Shown piece by piece: positions 60,101 through 64,000 of a stretch of 64,000 bases of DNA. The DNA is taken from NCBI GenBank assembly GCA_037951165.1, contig JBBDHG010000187.1:1557501-1621500 (forward strand), given 5' to 3'. Positions within the stretch are counted from its first letter, which is position 1. Each line of letters opens with the position of its first letter. A model generated the notes under the pieces. It was given only the letters and a program-made list of their open reading frames with translations. It searched no databases and was not told the DNA's origin. A program made the translations under genes and the position numbers. The stretch is from Lophius americanus (lineage: Eukaryota; Chordata; Actinopteri; Lophiiformes; Lophiidae).

Positions 60101-60660
60101 GCAGCTTGGCACTTCCTGTTAAACACACTGGCAAACCATTGGCCCTGCAGGCGGCGCTCCACGGCCACTCCTCCCACAGTAACCGCAAACTTGACCAAGA
60201 CCGAGGTTGCACTAATAAATCTAATGGCCTTGTCGAGAAGTATGTGGCTCTGAAGGACAGTTCTTGCCAGACGCCCTGTGACCAGGACCCTTCAAATCAG
60301 GCTATGGACAAGAGCAGCTTTCGCAAGTCTGCCATGGAGCACTTTGGCAGGTCCTTCAAAGAGGCAACCATCAACCTGGTACGGACCACAGAGGACCTAC
60401 GGGCCACTGACAAATTGTCCAGAGATTGCTCTGCTAAGGAGAGACTGTGGGCAAAGCCCTTGTCGGATCACAAAGTCAAAAGCACAAGATCGTACCATGA
60501 CAGTGACGGATACTGTCCTGACCTGGAGCTGAGTGACTCGGAGCCAGAGGCCAAAGGGAGGCACCGGCGGCAGGTAAGGCTCGCTCAGCCAGACGCTCCA
60601 AGGAAAGGGGTCAGTCGAGGGAAGCAGTCACTGGGCTCCAGAAACTCCATGCAGAGGTGA
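54057..60660 (+). CDS. jade3: JADE3 (PHF16), PHD-finger scaffold of HBO1/KAT7 complex, 10 coding exons
   Basis: JADE proteins bring the HBO1 (KAT7) acetyltransferase with ING4/5 and MEAF6 to chromatin and steer it toward histone H4. Coding exons 54057-54105, 54192-54274, 54347-54504, 54600-54790, 54967-55178, 56046-56213, 56948-57064, 58129-58587, 59577-59694 and 59846-60660 join to 789 aa (human 823). The N-terminus is a Ser-rich MKRLRSSSSSDSSD, followed by an EPL1-like segment (about 40-200). PHD1 spans about 205-249 (first Cys of CDVCRSPD, to CRTC). The extended PHD with its zinc knuckle spans about 257-367 (QCLLCPKKGGA to SYCLKHS). A basic/coiled-coil stretch covers about 385-515. The tail ends with DGYCPDLELSDSE and SMQR. 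That tail matches human JADE3 rather than JADE1 or JADE2. The first coding exon has 11 nt of leader after an AG acceptor, so at least one untranslated exon lies upstream. Confidence 0.97.
54192..54274 (+). CDS. jade3: jade3 coding exon 2
   Basis: Encodes residues 17-44, SPSTSSFSSNKNGSKLGTPA then SDPKKPAE. The upstream intron is 86 bp and the downstream one 72 bp. Donor GAA|GTGAGT. The start SPSTS and end KKPAE match mammalian JADE3; the middle is divergent. Confidence 0.92.
54347..54504 (+). CDS. jade3: jade3 coding exon 3
   Basis: Encodes residues 45-97, VFRKDLISAMKLPDSHHVSP then EDYYLLGDTWKQEWEKGVQV and LASPDNIPEPSVR. VFRKDLISAMKLPDSHH is strongly conserved in JADE proteins. The acceptor follows a (CT)n tract. 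Donor GTACCG. Confidence 0.95.
54600..54790 (+). CDS. jade3: jade3 coding exon 4
   Basis: Encodes residues 97-161, RVIVEKSSEVLYTHQKKYIQ through DTTEPGY-like ETTEPGYVNIRELAEAMCRY to LHKLNRELHLMG. This EPL1-like region is needed for HBO1 binding in human JADE1. The introns on either side are 95 and 176 bp. Donor GG|GTAAAA. Confidence 0.94.
54967..55178 (+). CDS. jade3: jade3 coding exon 5 (start of PHD1)
   Basis: Encodes residues 161-231, GEQPIHELTMERAMEALERQ, then a block ending VICDVCRSPDSEEGNDMVFC and DKCNICVHQ. It carries the first six zinc ligands of PHD1 (C4 of the C4HC3 set, plus His and neighbours). Donor CAG|GTAAAC, phase 0. Intron 5 follows (867 bp). Confidence 0.96.
55179..56045 (+). 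other. jade3: jade3 intron 5
   Basis: 867 bp, AT-rich, with nothing recognised. Confidence 0.75.
56046..56213 (+). CDS. jade3: jade3 coding exon 6 (PHD1 end, ePHD start)
   Basis: Encodes residues 232-287, ACYGIVKVPVGNWLCRTCVL then GIDPQCLLCPKKGGAMKATR and AGTKWAHVSCALWIPE. It closes PHD1 (Cys246, Cys249) and opens the extended PHD. Phase 0 both sides. Donor GAG|GTGATG. Confidence 0.96.
56248..56880. mobile_element. MITE-like DNA element in jade3 intron 6
   Basis: The left end TACAGGGCTGTGAAAGGGTA then TCTGAACGCCCCCTGG and the right end AGGTTCAAATCTTTTTCTCA are imperfect inverted versions of each other. The text TTGTTTCATATCTTCAAACA is shared with a large teleost MITE family. No transposase is present. 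Confidence 0.65.
56948..57064 (+). CDS. jade3: jade3 coding exon 7 (ePHD)
   Basis: A 117-nt phase 0/0 exon, residues 288-326, encoding VSIACPERMEPITKVSHIPP then SRWSLICSLCKLKTGACIQ. CSLCKLKTGACIQ is the middle of the extended PHD zinc module. The upstream intron holds a MITE relic. Confidence 0.96.
57065..58128 (+). other. jade3: jade3 intron 7
   Basis: 1064 bp. GCTAGTTAGCTTAGCATTAA then GCCTGGAAACAGC at about 57675-57710 resembles a common fish interspersed repeat. Nothing else is recognised. Confidence 0.6.
58129..58587 (+). CDS. jade3: jade3 coding exon 8 (ePHD end and basic region)
   Basis: Encodes residues 327-479. It finishes the extended PHD with CSVKNCTTPFHVTCAFEYSL and SYCLKHS, then a divergent linker, then ELEEEFYTLIQLEEVARALG, DFIYQYWKLKRKSNFNKALL and SIHTRMRMFMHLRQDLER. 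The linker is GC-rich compared with its surroundings. Donor AGG|GTGGGT. The frame runs on about 300 nt into intron, which is not coding. Confidence 0.96.
58588..59576 (+). other. jade3: jade3 intron 8
   Basis: 989 bp, containing the perfect 44-bp palindrome at 59272-59315. No gene is recognised. Confidence 0.75.
59272..59315. repeat. Perfect 44-bp palindrome
   Basis: Arms ATATTCCACAAAAGC and GCTTTTGTGGAATAT flank (AT)7, so the whole 44 bp equals its own reverse complement. Confidence 0.97.
59577..59694 (+). CDS. jade3: jade3 coding exon 9
   Basis: Encodes residues 480-519, VRNLCYMVSRREKLKLLQSK then AQEQMFNIHVKLMNHELSAG. VRNLCYMVSRREKLKL is invariant in the family. Acceptor CCTGTGCAG, donor GTGAGA, phase 1. 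Confidence 0.95.
59846..60660 (+). CDS. jade3: jade3 terminal coding exon 10
   Basis: Encodes residues 519-789. It begins LPSSFPVESLLFHPPPRITL then KLKMPKSSS, continues through a low-complexity Ser/His/Gly region with GKPLALQAALHGHS and SSFRKSAMEHFGRSFKE, and ends DGYCPDLELSDSE, NSMQR and TGA (60658-60660). These islands match the JADE3 tail. AATAAA at 60862-60867 is a likely poly(A) signal. Confidence 0.95.
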
Positions 60661-60890
60661 CAGCTATTTGTTCCTTCCTCATGGTGCTGGAACAGAAGAA
60701 GCACGACGGATCATCGAGAACATCTCCCAGTCAGTTCCAGAGCCATGTGTAGGTGTGAACGGACCAAATGTCTTCCTCTGAGGTCGTCGTGCTTGCGGCC
60801 AGCATTTTGTACTTCACTGCTCCCCACACAGTCTGAACTGAACATGTCAGATCAGGATGTAAATAAAGGACTGAATCCCACACATTCCAC
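60661..60890 (+). other. jade3: Likely proximal jade3 3' UTR
   Basis: The stretch follows the jade3 stop and contains AATAAA at 60862-60867. Further AATAAA copies near 61420 could give a longer transcript. No coding signal is seen. The endpoint is inferred from the signal only. Confidence 0.5.
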
Positions 60891-63800
60891 TTAATTGATA
60901 TTTCAGACATGGGATCAAAGTTGTCCAAAGTAACTAAACGCAGATGGAAACATTTCAATGGATTCTACTTTCTGCTGCAGCTGTCTCTTGCACACTATCT
61001 GTTACAGGGAACTAGTTTGCCCACAGGTGATAGACTGACATTTTATATTTGTCCAGTAGTGGTGTCATTTTTATTGACACAAATGCCTTTTTTTGTTTGT
61101 AGAACTGCAGTTTTCCATCACGAGTACCTTCAATCATGTTCTGGTTAAGTTAAAGCATTAAGAAAAGTGTTAAGTTCTTGTTTCATCACGGGAATAAGAG
61201 AGTGAGATGAAAGCCCTGAGGTCAGCTTCAGTCCTGTCGCTGAACCTGGAATCATAACAGCAGAGATCGAGTACAGATCTGTAATTGATCACCTTTGTTG
61301 CTGATAAAGGCGATCAGGTCACCAGCCTTGATTATCACTGACTTGTAACTGAAAATCACATCCTGAACTTTTTGCAGTCGTTTCTGTTCCTTGTGTCCTT
61401 TTTTTGATAATTGAATGAAAAATAAATAATCTGACTAAACATTTGCTTTCAAGTTTCAGTACTTTGAGGCCCAAATATTGAGTTGATGTTATAATTGTCA
61501 TTTTAAAAGATCACATAATCATAAAAATATAATATTTACTGTACTCTACATCATGTGGCGGAAGACTTGATGACGGTTCCTTCCGTTTAAAGGTCAATAA
61601 GGACGCTCCACAAAACGGCCCTTGAGTGTGCAACACATGAGCTACTTCCCTTTTTGGTGTAGATTTCCATTCATCCTGGTGATGGTACTACTCAGAGGTA
61701 GAATCAGAAACATTCTTTTTATTTATAGACTGGTTTAAAAATGATGCCACATATAATCGTCGGTTTTCCCGTTTATGGATAATCCCTTGCTGTAAGGAGC
61801 ATTAATACAGTATATACCATATTCTTTATCCAAGAATTGTAGACATTATCACAAGTCATAGGATCAAATCGCATAATAGACCGTATAACACAATCGTAAA
61901 TAACCCTTAAAAAACAATCCTGGATCCAGATATTGATCCGTATCACCACCGAAAACTAATTTATTTTCCCATGGCTCATTCCCTTCATTGTTAAAACATT
62001 AACCAAAGACATAACCTTGTTGATTTAGCGAGATGCGTTTCAATCATAAATATAGCACACTTGCAACGAAGGGCAATTCAAAGTGGCTCAGAGAGGATCA
62101 GGATGAATTGAAAATAAGACCTTGAGAAATCTACCAAAAGAAATAATAAATGAAAAGCAGGAGAAACTGTTTAGAAACGACGTTTTGAAATTGAAATAGC
62201 AAATAAATGACGATCAAGACGAAAGGCACTCTAAAGCATATGACTATAGATAAAGTTTTCAGGAAAATGAATTAAAGTAGATAAAAAGCATTTTGAATTG
62301 ATGGGATGGATGTAGAGAACAATAAAGCTTAAGATTCAATTGACCTACATTTAAACACTCACTTTCTGTGTAGGGCTTCAACTTGAGAAGGTGATTATTT
62401 ATATCAAGTACCGCAAAAATAAGTTGAATAAATGGAAAAAAGATTACAAAAGCAATTATTACTTAATGCTTTGAATAAATGTCAACAAAAAATTGAATTG
62501 AATTAATGATAAATAATGAAAACAATTATGCATGGATGAATTAACAAATAAATGATTACATCTGGTAATAGGTGAATACATCTTGTCATTGAAAAGGGCT
62601 AAATAAAATATTTTATATTTACTTATTCATTTTTTAATTAATTAGTTCCAAAAGTGTGGAATATTTTATCCATGCATTTAAACTCCCTTGTTTTAACTGT
62701 CAAAAAATAGAAAAAAAAAAGTTGTGTGTGTTTTACTTCTTGGAGGGGGTTGAAGCAGTAGAAGCTCAGCAGCAGTTTAGGGGTTTCGTAAAGCGGCAGA
62801 GTGGTGAAATGTTCCGGAGCATTTAATCAATATTCAGTTGGACGTGAAAAGATCTTGAGTGTTGAACCAGTTGGTCTGGTTTCCTTTACCACACTGGTCA
62901 GTGCTGTTTCAGGACTTATTCACCTGCACAAGCTGAAGAAGACCTGACCAACCAAATTATGGCAGACAAATTGACATTTGATCTATTTGCTGTGGCGAAG
63001 CAGATCTCAGCCCAAAGGTCAGCGCTCTAAAATCAATACCTGTGTTCCCTCAGGTGAGATTGAGGTGAAAAGACGGCAGCAGAACAGGGTGTGGATGACA
63101 TTTTCAGCCAAGCGGTGGCACAGACGTTTGAACTTCAATAAATTTAGCAACATCTAAACATAGCTGTTTTTATATACTGTATGTAAACAAAATTGCTGTC
63201 TGGAGGCCTTCACGTCCCAATCACACGTGAGAGCTGAGAAAACAGTCAAATCAAGACCTCTAGAATAATAAGATTTAAAAAGTCCTTTTTCCTCTTTATT
63301 TTGTTCCATATGGGAAAACCTGAAGATGTAGAATTATCCAAATAATTTAAAACTACCTAAAACTGCACAATAAAATAAACAGATTAAGAGGCGCTTTAAG
63401 AAAAGCATCAAACTTTTAACAAAAGAGTGTATTTTAAGGTTATATTAAAAAAAAAAATCTTTACAGGTCACTTCATCAGTTATATTCTGCTTCTATTTAA
63501 AAAAATGTGCCAAATAAACAAAACAAATGCCCTTTAAGGTCAAAACAAAAGGCCCTTTAAGGTCTTTATTTGCATATTGTATATTTATTGTTATCTCTAT
63601 GACACTCTAAGTTTACCATAAAACGAAAAGAAAACATGTTTTTATAAAAATTATTTGACTTTTTTTGGTTGTATCAAGTGACATAATTCTATTGATTAAA
63701 CCCAAACACACTTTAATATGCCAAACAAAGTTCATTCTCATTGAATAGGACTTTCCCCATAGCCGTGTTTAATGCCTCCTCCTCAGTGGCCCCTTTGACC

Positions 63801-64000
63801 CTTGGCGTGACCCCTGGCTCTTTTCTTGGCCCCTTACTCTTTAGAACATGCAGTCTGCCACTGGATCAGCATAGGAACAGGTTTGGGAATATGGGGGTTA
63901 CAACATCCTCACATGACTCCTGTCATGCTACGGTAACTGTTGCTGCCTCCATGCTCGGATCCGGTCTGTCCACACCCGTCAGCGAGCCGTCACCAGGTGT
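60891..64000. other. Downstream flank of jade3
   Basis: Very AT-rich, with many AATAAA and TTTATT motifs and no gene I can support. The last 300 bp is less AT-rich and may belong to a neighbouring gene, but no splice structure is visible. Confidence 0.5.

Overview
The window is vertebrate nuclear DNA, most likely from a ray-finned (teleost) fish. The genes are split by spliceosomal introns, several of them very short (72-95 bp). The non-coding DNA is AT-rich, contains (CA)n, (TA)n and (GT)n microsatellites, and carries relics of L2-like and other LINEs, a Tc1-like transposon, MITEs and tRNA-like SINEs of kinds common in teleosts. No species can be named from the sequence alone.

Three protein-coding genes were reconstructed exon by exon, and every splice phase agrees. 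(1) slc9a7, an organellar Na+(K+)/H+ exchanger of the NHE6/7 type, lies on the minus strand from 35770 (start) to 4676 (stop), with 16 coding exons and 692 aa. (2) rp2, the GTPase-activating protein for ARL3, lies on the plus strand from 40662 to 44912, with 5 coding exons and 371 aa. (3) jade3, the PHD-finger scaffold of the HBO1/KAT7 histone acetyltransferase complex, lies on the plus strand from 54057 to 60660, with 10 coding exons and 789 aa. As far as I recall, order and orientation are the same as the human Xp11.3 block SLC9A7 - RP2 - JADE3. That supports calling the exchanger slc9a7 rather than slc9a6. The genes are not a pathway: one acts on Golgi/endosome pH, one on ciliary lipoprotein trafficking, and one on chromatin. 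They share an old syntenic block.

Layout: 1-4675 is the slc9a7 3' UTR and flank. 4676-35770 is slc9a7, whose introns hold a DNA-transposon relic (about 7.05-7.86 kb), an unexplained plus-strand exon-like piece (16.2 kb), a LINE tail, SINE-like repeats and a Tc1 relic (25.9-28.7 kb), and an L2-type LINE fragment (30.3-31.96 kb). 35.8-40.6 kb is the head-to-head slc9a7/rp2 interval, with inverted dispersed repeats and a small tandem repeat. 40.66-46.44 kb is rp2 with its 3' UTR. 46.4-54.0 kb holds a candidate jade3 leader exon and another LINE relic. 54.06-60.9 kb is jade3. 60.9-64 kb is AT-rich flank with no gene supported.

The most interesting biology is splicing in slc9a7. Three introns carry minor-spliceosome (U12) 5' splice sites: one AT-AC intron beginning ATATCCTT and two GT-AG introns beginning GTATCCTT. 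A fourth intron ends with a (TG)24 tract only 10 nt from the exon 9 acceptor. No wholly new system was found. The orphan coiled-coil exon-like segment at 16206-16266 is the least explained signal.
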